DNA of 64,000 nucleotides from positions 558,001 through 622,000 of the forward strand of contig NZ_CP141285.1 in the NCBI RefSeq assembly GCF_035319885.1, read 5' to 3'. Below the pieces are notes generated by a model. The model did not search any database. It had not been told where the DNA came from and saw nothing but the letters and a program-made list of their open reading frames with translations. Below, in pieces: positions 24,677 to 33,084 of the stretch. The translations under genes were made by a program, and so were the position numbers. This DNA is from Altererythrobacter sp. H2. Lineage in GTDB: Bacteria > Pseudomonadota > Alphaproteobacteria > Sphingomonadales > Sphingomonadaceae. The first letter of the stretch is position 1. Every line of letters begins with the position of its first letter.

Positions 24677-27160
24677 ATGTCCCGCAGGATGACCCCAACC
24701 GCCATCCCCCCTGAGCTGGGAGCCTGGTTCGCAGGGCGCGGCTGGCGCGTGCGGCGGCACCAGGCGGAGATGCTCGGCGCGAGTGATGCGGGTCAGCACG
24801 CCCTGCTGGTGGCGGACACCGGGGCGGGCAAGACGCTGGCCGGGTTCCTGCCGACCCTGGCGGCGTTCTGTCCTTCGCGGTCGGAAGATGACCCTCCGCC
24901 CGAAGGGCTGCACACGCTCTATGTCTCGCCCCTGAAAGCACTGGCGCATGACGTGCAGCGCAACCTGCTGACTCCGGTGAGCGAGCTAGGGTTGCCGGTG
25001 CGGATCGAGACCCGCAGCGGCGATACCCCGTCTGATCGCAAGAAGCGCCAGCGGGTCAAACCGCCCCACGTTCTGCTGACCACGCCCGAATCGCTCTCGC
25101 TCCTGCTGAGCTATCCTGAGAGTGCCGACCTGTTCGCCGGGCTGAAGCGGGTGGTGATCGACGAGGTCCATGCCTTCGCCACCGGCAAGCGCGGTGATCT
25201 CCTCGCGCTGTGCCTCGCCCGGTTGCAGGCCCTTGCGCCGCAGCTCCAGCGCGCTGCTCTGTCGGCTACTCTGGCGGATCCGGAGAGCTACCGCGCCTGG
25301 CTGGCACCGTGGGGCGAGGTGGATACGGTCACGCTGGTCGAGGCTGAGCCCGGCGCGCCGCCGGTGGTCGAGATCCTGCTGCCTGAGGAAGAGCGGGTGC
25401 CGTGGGGCGGCCATGCGGGGCGATGGGCGATCCCGCAGCTCTACGAGGAGATCCGCCGCAACCGGACCACTTTGGTGTTCACCAACACCCGCTTCCTGGC
25501 GGAATTCGTGTTCCAGCTGCTGTGGGAGGCGAACGAGGACACCCTACCGATCGGCATCCACCACGGCTCACTGAGCACCGAGGCGCGGCGCAAGGTCGAA
25601 GGGGCCATGGCGCGCGGCGAACTGCGCGCGCTGGTCGCCACCGCCAGCCTCGACCTCGGGGTCGACTGGGGCGATATCGACTGCGTGGTGCAGATGGGCG
25701 CGCCCAAGGGTTCCAGCCGCCTGCTCCAGCGGATCGGGCGGGCCAACCACCGGCTCGACAGCCCCAGCCGCGCGATCCTGGTGCCCGGCAACCGGTTCGA
25801 ATTCCTCGAGGCGATGGCGGCGCGTGATGCGGTGGACGAGGGACAGCGCGATGGCGATCCCTTCCGCCCCGGCGGGCTCGATGTGCTGGCGCAGCACGTG
25901 ATGGCCTGCGCCTGTGCCGGGCCATTCCAGGAGGCGGCACTGCTGGCCGAGGTCCGCTCCAGCCTCGCCTATGCCTGGCTGGACGAGACGGCGTGGGGCC
26001 GCATCCTCGGCTTCGTGGCCAATGGTGGCTATGCTTTGCGCGCCTATGACCGCTTCAGGCGGATCGTGCGCGACAAGACGGGCGTCTGGCGCCTGACCCA
26101 TCCCGAACACGCTGCCCGCCACCGGCTGAATGCCGGGATCATTGTCGATTCGGAGATGCTCACCGTCCGCTTTCGGAACGGCCGGCAACTGGGCAAGGTG
26201 GAGGAGCGCTTCGCTGCCTCGTTCTCGCCGGGGGATACCTTCTTTTTCGCCGGGATGAGCCTGGAGGTCGAGCTGGTGCGCGACATGGAGGTGATCGTGC
26301 GGGCGGCGAAGAAATCGGCTACGATCCCGTCCTATGGCGGACAGCGGCTGGCGCTGTCGACGCATCTGGCCGGGCGGGTGCAGGAAATGCTGGCGGACCG
26401 TGCGGGGTGGGGCCGCTTCCCTGACGACGTGCGCGAATGGCTGGAAGTGCAAGACTGGCGCAGCCGCCTGCCAGCCCCGGGCGAACTTCTGGTCGAGAGC
26501 TTCCCCCATCACGGCAAGCACTACAGCGTCTATTATACCTTCGAAGGCTGGAATGCGAACCAGAGCCTGGGGATGCTGATCACCCGCCGGATGGAGGAGC
26601 AGGGCCTGCTGCCGGGCGGGTTCGTGGCCAATGACTATTCGCTGGCGGTCTGGTCGCTCAAGCCGGTCTCCGACCCGGTGCCGCTGCTGTCACCGGACAT
26701 TCTTGCCCACGAATTTGTCGAGTGGGTGACGGAATCGCATCTTCTGCGCCGGGCATTCCGGGAGGTCGCGGTGATTTCCGGCCTGGTCGAGCGGCAGCAT
26801 CCGGGCAAGCGCAAGTCAGGCAAGCAGGTCACCTTCTCGACCGATCTGATCTACGATGTGCTGCGCAAGTACGAACCGGACCATCTCCTCCTCGAGGCAG
26901 CCTGGGCCGACGCGCGTGAGCGGCTGACGGATGTCGGGCGGCTCGCCGATCTGCTCGAACGGGCGGCGGGGCAACTGGTCCATGTCACGCTGGACCGGGT
27001 CAGCCCCCTGGCGGTGCCGGTGATGACGATGATCGGGCGCGAAGCCGTGCCGCAGGGTGCGGTGGACGAGGAGCTGCTGCTTGAGGCGGAAACGCTGGGA
27101 GCAGAGGCGATGCGGGTCGGACCCGGGGGAGGCGGTCAGCGTGCGGGGAAGTGGCGATAG
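24677..27160 (+). CDS. Lhr-like DEXH-box DNA helicase (ligase-associated DNA-damage type)
   Basis: A superfamily 2 helicase of 827 residues. It has Walker A ADTGAGKT (46-53), the DEVH box in VVIDEVHAFATGKRGDLLAL (162-165), ALSATLADP, VFTNTRFLAEF and the motif VI segment LQRIGRANHRLD. A large C-terminal Lhr-type extension follows. The family often sits with an ATP-dependent DNA ligase, an exonuclease and a phosphoesterase; none is adjacent here. ATG 24677 and an in-frame ATG at 24689 are both possible. It follows the J-like gene by 25 nt. Confidence 0.88.
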   Translation: MSRRMTPTAIPPELGAWFAGRGWRVRRHQAEMLGASDAGQHALLVADTGAGKTLAGFLPTLAAFCPSRSEDDPPPEGLHTLYVSPLKALAHDVQRNLLTPVSELGLPVRIETRSGDTPSDRKKRQRVKPPHVLLTTPESLSLLLSYPESADLFAGLKRVVIDEVHAFATGKRGDLLALCLARLQALAPQLQRAALSATLADPESYRAWLAPWGEVDTVTLVEAEPGAPPVVEILLPEEERVPWGGHAGRWAIPQLYEEIRRNRTTLVFTNTRFLAEFVFQLLWEANEDTLPIGIHHGSLSTEARRKVEGAMARGELRALVATASLDLGVDWGDIDCVVQMGAPKGSSRLLQRIGRANHRLDSPSRAILVPGNRFEFLEAMAARDAVDEGQRDGDPFRPGGLDVLAQHVMACACAGPFQEAALLAEVRSSLAYAWLDETAWGRILGFVANGGYALRAYDRFRRIVRDKTGVWRLTHPEHAARHRLNAGIIVDSEMLTVRFRNGRQLGKVEERFAASFSPGDTFFFAGMSLEVELVRDMEVIVRAAKKSATIPSYGGQRLALSTHLAGRVQEMLADRAGWGRFPDDVREWLEVQDWRSRLPAPGELLVESFPHHGKHYSVYYTFEGWNANQSLGMLITRRMEEQGLLPGGFVANDYSLAVWSLKPVSDPVPLLSPDILAHEFVEWVTESHLLRRAFREVAVISGLVERQHPGKRKSGKQVTFSTDLIYDVLRKYEPDHLLLEAAWADARERLTDVGRLADLLERAAGQLVHVTLDRVSPLAVPVMTMIGREAVPQGAVDEELLLEAETLGAEAMRVGPGGGGQRAGKWR

Positions 27161-27219
27161 GACTCACTTTCCATTGCGCCGCACCGGATGGCGCTACTCC
27201 GCTGATCGCCGGGGGCACA

Positions 27220-27246
27220 AAAAAGGGGGCGGATTTCTCCGCCCCC
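27220..27246 (-). terminator. Rho-independent terminator of the tonB-exb operon
   Basis: GGGGGCGGA (27225-27233) and TCCGCCCCC (27238-27246) form a perfect 9-bp stem with a 4-nt loop. Read on the minus strand it is followed by a T6 run, ending transcription from exbD. It also separates the convergent helicase gene. Confidence 0.88.
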
Positions 27247-27286
27247 TCCTTGATTGGTGTCGGCTACTTGCCTGAAGGCCGTGCGC

Positions 27287-27724
27287 CTATTCCTTGCTGA
27301 AGGAACGGTACTGTTCGTTGCCGACGAACCCGAACTTGGTCACGCCGGAGACCTTGATGATGTTCAGCACGCGGGCCGACAGATCGTAGCTGGCCTGGGC
27401 TTCGGGCTCGAACTGAAGTTCGGGCTCCGGGTTGATGCCCTTGGTCGCGTTGAGGTTGCGGACCAGTTCGCCCGAATCGATCGCCGCGCCGTTCCACAGG
27501 ATCTGGTTATCCGGCGTCAGGACGATCTTGTTCTTGATCGGGTCGATCATGTCCTCCGGCGGAGGGTTGGGGTTCGGCACGGGCAGGTCGATATCGACCG
27601 AGTGGGTCGCGACCGGGATGGTGATGATGAACATGATGAGGAGGACGAGCATGACGTCGATCAACGGCGTCGTGTTCATCTCCATCATCGGCGATCCATC
27701 ATCCTTGCCGCCTGACATTGCCAT
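27287..27724 (-). CDS. exbD2: ExbD/TolR-family energy-transducing protein (second ExbD)
   Basis: A 145-residue inner-membrane protein with one helix (about 20-40; PLIDVMLVLLIMFIITIPVA) and a periplasmic domain. The key Asp of the proton path is in TTPLIDVMLVLL. It is the last gene of the tonB operon, 35 nt after the other exbD, and ends just before the terminator. Two non-identical ExbDs behind tonB-exbB recall the Xanthomonas tonB-exbB-exbD1-exbD2 cluster. Confidence 0.92.
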   Translation of the reverse strand: MAMSGGKDDGSPMMEMNTTPLIDVMLVLLIMFIITIPVATHSVDIDLPVPNPNPPPEDMIDPIKNKIVLTPDNQILWNGAAIDSGELVRNLNATKGINPEPELQFEPEAQASYDLSARVLNIIKVSGVTKFGFVGNEQYRSFSKE

Positions 27725-27759
27725 GGTGTGTTACTCCTGAAGTTCTTCGGACCGGTTGA

Positions 27760-28296
27760 TCAGTTCGGATCGACCGGGGTCGAGATGAACCCGACGGTGG
27801 GATAACCCGCTGCCTGGACGTTGTAGATCGTCCCGGCCACGCAGCGCCACGGGGCATTGACGTCGCCGCGAATGTGGACCTGCGGGATCAGGGCCGGATC
27901 GGCCATGAGCGCCTCGGGGCCACCGGCGCGCTGGACAATGCTGTCAAGCCGCTGGAAGGCCTGGTCGTAAAGCTCTTCCGAAGATACCAGCGTGGTGTTG
28001 TTGATGTAGACCCGGCATGCCCCTTCCCGCGTGGCGCCGCCAAAGCCCGTCTTCTGGACGGACGCTGTGCGGCCTTCGGCATCGGTGGTGGTGACCGTGA
28101 TCAGCAGGTTTTCGACCTTGTTCTCCGATTCCGTCGACACCATGACCGGGACCCGAAGGTTCTCGATCTGCTGGATGGCGACCGGAATGGCGATCAGGAA
28201 GATGATCAGGAGCACCAGCATCACGTCGACCAGCGGCGTGGTGTTGATGTCCGACATCGGCGTCTCAGCGCCGCCGCCTCCCATCGAAATGGCCAT
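27760..28296 (-). CDS. exbD1: ExbD/TolR-family energy-transducing protein (first ExbD, long form)
   Basis: A 178-residue ExbD with the membrane helix PLVDVMLVLLIIFLIAIPVA and its conserved Asp. The periplasmic domain is longer than usual: it contains an insert around 65-100 (TTDAEGRTASVQKTGFGGAT) and two cysteines (GACRVYINN, APWRCVAG) that could form a disulphide. It lies downstream of exbB, with an 11-bp hairpin in the 79-nt gap. Confidence 0.92.
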   Translation of the reverse strand: MAISMGGGGAETPMSDINTTPLVDVMLVLLIIFLIAIPVAIQQIENLRVPVMVSTESENKVENLLITVTTTDAEGRTASVQKTGFGGATREGACRVYINNTTLVSSEELYDQAFQRLDSIVQRAGGPEALMADPALIPQVHIRGDVNAPWRCVAGTIYNVQAAGYPTVGFISTPVDPN

Positions 28297-28330
28297 GACT
28301 TATCCTATCCTAAGACGTCTGTTCGTATGG

Positions 28331-28362
28331 TGCGGGCCGGAGCGAGGTGCGTCCGGCCCGCA
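28331..28362 (-). promoter_or_regulatory. Perfect 11-bp hairpin between exbB and exbD1
   Basis: TGCGGGCCGGA (28331-28341) pairs perfectly with TCCGGCCCGCA (28352-28362) over a 10-nt loop. No T-run follows on the minus strand. It could reduce read-through or protect the upstream message, keeping ExbB in excess over ExbD. Confidence 0.55.
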
Positions 28363-28375
28363 TTTGCTTGGTCAA

Positions 28376-29158
28376 TCAGGCCTTCGGCGCGGTCGAAACG
28401 CCGCCGGTGGTGGTTGCCGGCTTGGCAGCAGCAGGCTTCGCAGCCGCGGCAGCCATGGCAGGCTTGACCGAACCCTTGGAGTTGATGTTGGCAAGAATGT
28501 CAGTCGAGAAGCCGTTGAGCAGCTCGCCGATGCGCTTGTTGCGCGACTGCAGCCAGTTGTAGGCAAGCACGGCCGGCACGGCGACGAGCAGACCGATCGC
28601 GGTCATGATCAGCGCTTCACCAACGGGGCCGGCGACCTTGTCGATCGAGGCCGAACCTTCGATGCCGATGTTGATCAGCGCGCGGTAGATCCCGATAACG
28701 GTACCGAGCAGGCCGATGAACGGTGCGGTCGCACCAACCGAAGCGAGGAACGGCAGGCCGCCGGCGAGCTTGGCGTTGATCGAGTCCTGCGAACGCTGGA
28801 GCGAGCCGACCATCCAGTCGTGCGCTTCCAGGCTGTCAGTCATCTTGCTGTGCGATTCCTCGGCAGCCAGGCCATCGTCGACCAGCTGGCGCCATGCGCT
28901 GTTCTTTTCCAGCTTGTTGCGGCCGTCAGCCAGCGAAGGCGCGCGCCAGAAGTTGGTGCGGACTTCGTTGTACTGCTTGAAGATCTTCTGCTGCTCGAGC
29001 AGCTTGGTGATCAGGATGTAGAACGATCCGACCGACATGATAACCAGAACGCCGAAGATCGACCATGCGATCACGCCGCCCTGGTTCATGGCTTCCATGA
29101 AGCCGAACGAGTTCTTGGGGGCTTCGCCTGCCGCCGCGGTAAGAATTTCAGTAATCAT
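28376..29158 (-). CDS. exbB: ExbB/TolQ/MotA-family proton channel protein
   Basis: A 260-residue inner-membrane protein with three predicted helices: AWSIFGVLVIMSVGSFYILI (about 31-50), a central one in FIGLLGTVIGIYRAL, and EALIMTAIGLLVAVPAVLAYN. GLLGTVIGIY and the Thr/Gly-rich helix are ExbB/TolQ hallmarks. The C-terminus has an Ala/Lys/Pro-rich tail (AAAAKPAAAKPATT). It forms the proton-driven motor with ExbD that energises TonB. It lies 63 nt after tonB. Confidence 0.94.
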   Translation of the reverse strand: MITEILTAAAGEAPKNSFGFMEAMNQGGVIAWSIFGVLVIMSVGSFYILITKLLEQQKIFKQYNEVRTNFWRAPSLADGRNKLEKNSAWRQLVDDGLAAEESHSKMTDSLEAHDWMVGSLQRSQDSINAKLAGGLPFLASVGATAPFIGLLGTVIGIYRALINIGIEGSASIDKVAGPVGEALIMTAIGLLVAVPAVLAYNWLQSRNKRIGELLNGFSTDILANINSKGSVKPAMAAAAAKPAAAKPATTTGGVSTAPKA

Positions 29159-29196
29159 TGCGAAAGTCCTCTCAAATGAGTCTGGTGTCGAAGAAC

Positions 29197-29212
29197 CCCG
29201 CCCGCAGGCGGG
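29197..29212 (-). promoter_or_regulatory. Short hairpin between tonB and exbB
   Basis: CCCGCC (29197-29202) pairs with GGCGGG (29207-29212) over a 4-nt loop. On the minus strand it is followed by GGTTCTTCG, too weak a T-run for a strong terminator. It may moderate read-through into exbB. Confidence 0.35.
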
Positions 29213-29221
29213 ATGGAAAGG

Positions 29222-29890
29222 TTATTGCGGAATCTCCCAGCGGACCGCGCTGGCCCAGCTGCCTGACGTCGGATCACCGTTGCCATCCGTTGCCGGCCGG
29301 AAACGGGCGCGGCGCTGGATGAGGCTGCAGGTGGTCGAGTCAAGATCGCTGTGGCCGCTGGAACCGGTGACCTGGCAGCTCGTGACACGGCCGTCCGGGC
29401 CGATCTGGACGCTGAACCGGGTCACGCCTTCACGCTCTTCCCGCAGGGCGCGGGAAGGATAGTCATTGGCGTTGGCCCAACTGCCGGGATTGCCCCGGGG
29501 CTCGGCGGCCTTGGGTTGCACGCGCGGCGGCGGCGGAGCTGGCGGCGGCCCGGGAGGGGCCGGCGGCGGCACGCGCAGCGCGGGCGGAGCCGGCGGCGGA
29601 ATGGTCGGCTGCGTCTGGATCGTGGGCGGCGCCGGCGAAATGTTGATCGGCGGCGGCGGAGCCACGATGGGCGGCGGTGCCGTGTTTTCCTGCGGCGGGG
29701 GAGGGGGAACCTCCTCCTCGGGCGGCGGTGGTTCTTCGATGTCCACGGTGGTCACCCGCTCGACCACCTTCTGGACTGCGTCATACGCAAGCCCGGTGAT
29801 CAATGCGTAGCCGAGTGCCACATGGATCAGCGCCACAATGATGATTGCAACAACCTTGTTGCCGCTCATCTGCTGGTCAGCGTAAGCCAT
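29222..29890 (-). CDS. tonB: TonB energy-transducing protein
   Basis: A 222-residue protein anchored by one N-terminal helix (about 12-31; VVAIIIVALIHVALGYALIT), followed by a Pro/Glu then Pro-only periplasmic spacer (about 50-125) and a C-terminal TonB domain. The domain has NDYPSRALREEREGVTRFSV, IGPDGRVTSCQVTGSSGH and RRARFRPATDGNG, matching the TonB_C fold. It transmits inner-membrane proton energy to outer-membrane receptors. It heads the tonB-exbB-exbD1-exbD2 operon. Confidence 0.95.
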   Translation of the reverse strand: MAYADQQMSGNKVVAIIIVALIHVALGYALITGLAYDAVQKVVERVTTVDIEEPPPPEEEVPPPPPQENTAPPPIVAPPPPINISPAPPTIQTQPTIPPPAPPALRVPPPAPPGPPPAPPPPRVQPKAAEPRGNPGSWANANDYPSRALREEREGVTRFSVQIGPDGRVTSCQVTGSSGHSDLDSTTCSLIQRRARFRPATDGNGDPTSGSWASAVRWEIPQ

Positions 29891-30233
29891 TCAGTTGCAT
29901 CACTCCATCATCAGGTGCCGGAAACCCTTCCGGCGAAACTTTCTTGCCGGCACGGTGTTCCAACCTGCCAAAAAGAAACGTCAGCTGTCCACCCTGTAGT
30001 GTCTTCACACCCTGGGACCCGAAGCCGGGCAGGGCTTGCCTGCCCCATCCCAGCCAGCCTGGAAAGTTAATTTTGTGCTGTCCCCAAGCTTGGGCTCGCT
30101 TTAGCTTCGATGCCCGAGGGGCGCAAACGCTTTGTCGGTTCAGTACCAATTCACGCCACGGGCGCGATCAGGCACGCCAATCGAAGCCGGTCGCAGATTA
30201 TCGCAACACATCGTCAGGTCAGAGAAAAACAGT
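29891..30233. promoter_or_regulatory. Divergent control region of tonB and a secreted-protein gene
   Basis: These 343 bp hold no convincing gene. On the tonB side, CCGGAA (29918-29923) pairs with TTCCGG (29928-29933), while GTGCCGG (29915-29921) can alternatively pair with CCGGCAC (29947-29953); the two folds exclude each other. A perfect 12-bp palindrome CCCAAGCTTGGG lies at 30083-30094. I could not recognise a convincing Fur box. Confidence 0.4.
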
Positions 30234-31076
30234 ATGAAATCAGGTGTTAAACACGCAATCGGGGCTCTGCTTGCCGGCGCCGCGCTGGCCTCTGCCCCCC
30301 TTGCCCTGGCTCAGGATGGGGCAGGCACCGCACCACCAACCTACGCCGACCTGGCTGACCTGGCCGATCCTGCCGACGCGGTCATCCGCGTGCAGATTCG
30401 CAAGCAGGCCGAGGTCGAGCCGGAGCGTTCGCCCGGTTTGCGGGAAGGCCATGTCCGGCTTTACATCGAAGCGCGCACGGTTGCCCTGCTCAAGGGTTCG
30501 CGCGCGGTCGGCGAATCGCTGCGCTATCTGGTTGACGTGCCGCGCGATGCGAACGGCAAGGCGCCGCGCCTGAAAAAGCGCGAGGTGATCCTGTTCACCC
30601 GGCCCAGCAGCGGCCGCGCAGGCGAGATTGCCCTGACCGGCCCCAATGCCCAGATTGACTGGACCCCGGACGTCGAGCAGCGCCTTCGCCCGATCCTGAC
30701 GAGCCTCTCCGCGCCCGACGCACCGCCCGCCATCGTCACCGTGCGCGAGGCGCTCTCGGTGTCAGGAAACCTGGTGGGCGAATCGGAGACGCAGTTCTTT
30801 CTCTCCACGACCTCGCGCGAACCGGTCTCGATCAGTGTGGTCCGCCGGCCCGGCATGGCGCCCAGCTGGGGCGTGGCATGGGACGAGATCGTGGACCAGG
30901 CGGCCAGCCCGCCGCAGCCCGAGACACTCGAATGGTACAGGCTTGCCTGCTTCCTGCCCGACGCCCTGCCGCGCGCGGCCAATATCTCGGCTGACGCGAG
31001 CGGGCGCAGCCGTGCCGAGACGGATTACCGTTTCATCCGCGCTGAACTGGGGGACTGCCCGCGCAATCGCAACTAG
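30234..31076 (+). CDS. Secreted protein of unknown function
   Basis: A 280-residue protein with a clear signal peptide (GALLAGAALASAPLALAQ, cleavage near 26). The mature part is mixed alpha/beta with no motif I recognise. It has two well separated cysteines near the C-terminus (LACFLPDALP, ELGDCPRN). Its charge and codon use match the neighbours. Divergent from tonB, it may share its promoter region, but no functional link can be shown. Confidence 0.72.
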   Translation: MKSGVKHAIGALLAGAALASAPLALAQDGAGTAPPTYADLADLADPADAVIRVQIRKQAEVEPERSPGLREGHVRLYIEARTVALLKGSRAVGESLRYLVDVPRDANGKAPRLKKREVILFTRPSSGRAGEIALTGPNAQIDWTPDVEQRLRPILTSLSAPDAPPAIVTVREALSVSGNLVGESETQFFLSTTSREPVSISVVRRPGMAPSWGVAWDEIVDQAASPPQPETLEWYRLACFLPDALPRAANISADASGRSRAETDYRFIRAELGDCPRNRN

Positions 31077-31164
31077 CGCGCGGGCAAGACAAACTGGTTC
31101 CCAAGCGGTGCCTGGCCAGTCTAGGGCGAGGCGATGAAACGCTCTTTCCTGACGATGGCTGGCC

Positions 31165-32472
31165 ATGGCTGAGCCACTGCGTATTGCCCTGGCCGGGCTC
31201 GGCACTGTCGGTGCCGGAGTCATCCGCCTGCTCGACACCAACGCCGCCCTGATTTCTGCCCGGGCTGGCCGACCGCTGCAGGTGGTTGCCGTCAGTGCAC
31301 GCAGCCGGGGCCGCCAGCGGGGCGTGGACCTCTCCGCGTTCGCCTGGGTTGATGACATGGCAGAGCTGGCCCGGCGCGACGATGTGGATGTGGTGGTGGA
31401 ACTCGTCGGCGGGGAAGATGGTCCTGCGCTGGCGCTTGCCCGGGCCGCGATCGGAGCGGGCAAAGGGGTGGTCACGGCCAACAAGGCGATGATCGCGCAT
31501 CACGGGCTGGAGCTGGCCGAAGCCGCCGAGGCTGCAGGCGTCCCGCTCAAGTTCGAGGCGGCGGTGGCGGGCGGCATTCCGGTGGTCAAGGGCCTGCGTG
31601 AAGGGACTGCGGCCAACGCGATCGAGCGGATCTACGGCATTCTCAACGGCACTTCCAATTACATCCTGTCGACCATGGAGGCGACCGGGGCCGACTTCGG
31701 CGATACCCTGGCCGAGGCCCAGCGTCTTGGCTATGCGGAGGCTGATCCCACGTTTGACATCGAAGGCACCGATGCCGCCCACAAGCTGGCGATCCTGGCC
31801 TCGATCGCGTTCGGCTCGCGGCTCGATTTTGCCGGGGTCGAGTGCGAGGGGATTGCCCGGGTGCGGGCGGCCGACATCGCCCAGGCGGAGCGGCTCGGCT
31901 ACGTCATCCGGCTGGTCGGGATGGCCGATTGCGAACACGACGAGGCCGATGTGCTGAAGCTGCTGCAACGGGTCAGGCCCTGCCTCGTGCCCAAGGGCCA
32001 CCCCCTGGCCCATGTGACCGGGGCGACCAATGCCGTGGTCGCGGAAGGCAATTTTTCCGGGCGCCTGCTGTTCCAGGGCGCCGGGGCCGGCGGCGGCCCG
32101 ACCGCCAGTGCCGTGGTGGCTGACCTGATCGACATCGCCCGGGGCGAAGCCGGTCCGCCGTTCTCGGTCCCCGTGGCCGATCTCGTGCCGATGGAGCCGG
32201 CCCAAAGCGGTGGCCGGACAGGCCGGACCTACCTGCGCTTCACCGTGGCGGACCGCCCCGGCGTGCTGGCTGAAATGACCGCCGCGATGCGTGATGCGGG
32301 GGTCTCGATCGAAAGCCTGATCCAGGACGGCAGGCCCGAAGAAGGCGGCGAGGTGCTGGTCGCCATGGTCGCCCACGAAGGGCCGGAGCGCAGCATTGCC
32401 CATGCGCTGGACCTGCTGGCCGGATCGGACAGCCTGACTGCGCCTCCGCTGGCGATGCAGATCATCGTCTAG
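31165..32472 (+). CDS. hom: Homoserine dehydrogenase
   Basis: NAD(P)-dependent reduction of aspartate semialdehyde to homoserine, for threonine and methionine. The 435-residue protein has the N-terminal Rossmann motif LAGLGTVGAGVIRLL, TANKAMIAHHG with the catalytic-region Lys, GILNGTSNYILSTME, and EADPTFDIEGTDAAHKLAIL. A C-terminal ACT domain (about 350-435; RFTVADRPGVLAEMTAAMRD) implies feedback control by threonine. Its stop overlaps the convergent gene at a shared CTAG. Confidence 0.96.
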   Translation: MAEPLRIALAGLGTVGAGVIRLLDTNAALISARAGRPLQVVAVSARSRGRQRGVDLSAFAWVDDMAELARRDDVDVVVELVGGEDGPALALARAAIGAGKGVVTANKAMIAHHGLELAEAAEAAGVPLKFEAAVAGGIPVVKGLREGTAANAIERIYGILNGTSNYILSTMEATGADFGDTLAEAQRLGYAEADPTFDIEGTDAAHKLAILASIAFGSRLDFAGVECEGIARVRAADIAQAERLGYVIRLVGMADCEHDEADVLKLLQRVRPCLVPKGHPLAHVTGATNAVVAEGNFSGRLLFQGAGAGGGPTASAVVADLIDIARGEAGPPFSVPVADLVPMEPAQSGGRTGRTYLRFTVADRPGVLAEMTAAMRDAGVSIESLIQDGRPEEGGEVLVAMVAHEGPERSIAHALDLLAGSDSLTAPPLAMQIIV

Positions 32473-33029
32473 TCAGGCTCCGGTTGGGCAGGTTCTGTTA
32501 GCGCAGGCTCAGCCAGGGCAGGCTCAGCTAGGGCAGTTTCGGGTTGGGCCGGTGCGCCGGTCTCGTTGCCGACCGGCGGCAAGCCGCGGGCAATCCGGTC
32601 CGCATCGCTGCCGGGCGGGGCTTGCGGCAATTCCGCAAAATCGACCGAAATGGCCGGCGGGCGCGGGCATTTCTGCAAACCGGGAATGCACATGCCGCCA
32701 ACAGTGGCCGGACCACGAAAGATGCCCGGGCCCGCCACGTCGGGCGCTTGCGGATCGCCCTGGAACATCGTTTCGCGGGCGTAATCGTCTTCGGCCTGCT
32801 TGTCGGACCGGATGCGGAATTGCGACTGCTCCTGCTCGCGCGCGCAGACCACGATTTCCCCTTCTCCGCCGTCGCCGCAGGCGGGCTCGGGCGCGGCCGG
32901 ACCGTAGGTGCTGCTGGCCGCAGACAGCGCTTCCTCGGCACTGCCGGGCTGCTGCGCAGCCGCGATTGCGGGAACCAGCACTGCAAGTGGCACGGCTCGG
33001 CGCAGATACCACAGGACATTTCTCGACAA
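32469..33029 (-). CDS. Secreted/periplasmic protein of unknown function with C-terminal repeats
   Basis: A 186-residue protein that starts at TTG 33029 with GGGGAG upstream; I see no ATG or GTG that fits. It has a signal peptide (RRAVPLAVLVPAIAAAQQ), an early Cys pair (EPACGDGGEGEIVVCARE) and another (GMCIPGLQKCPRPP). The last 20 residues are a tandem AEPALxEPA repeat, reflecting about 15-nt DNA repeats at 32499-32535. Similar small Cys-containing secreted proteins are common in sphingomonads; the function is unknown. Confidence 0.68.
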   Translation of the reverse strand: MSRNVLWYLRRAVPLAVLVPAIAAAQQPGSAEEALSAASSTYGPAAPEPACGDGGEGEIVVCAREQEQSQFRIRSDKQAEDDYARETMFQGDPQAPDVAGPGIFRGPATVGGMCIPGLQKCPRPPAISVDFAELPQAPPGSDADRIARGLPPVGNETGAPAQPETALAEPALAEPALTEPAQPEPD

Positions 33030-33084
33030 GCGCGCACTCCCCGTCTAACCGCGCCTCAAGCAGGCTAAGAGGGCTGAATTCGAC

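Noticed and set aside
29891-30233. Fur box before tonB
   Set aside because: I found no convincing 19-bp Fur-like palindrome; iron control cannot be claimed from sequence alone.
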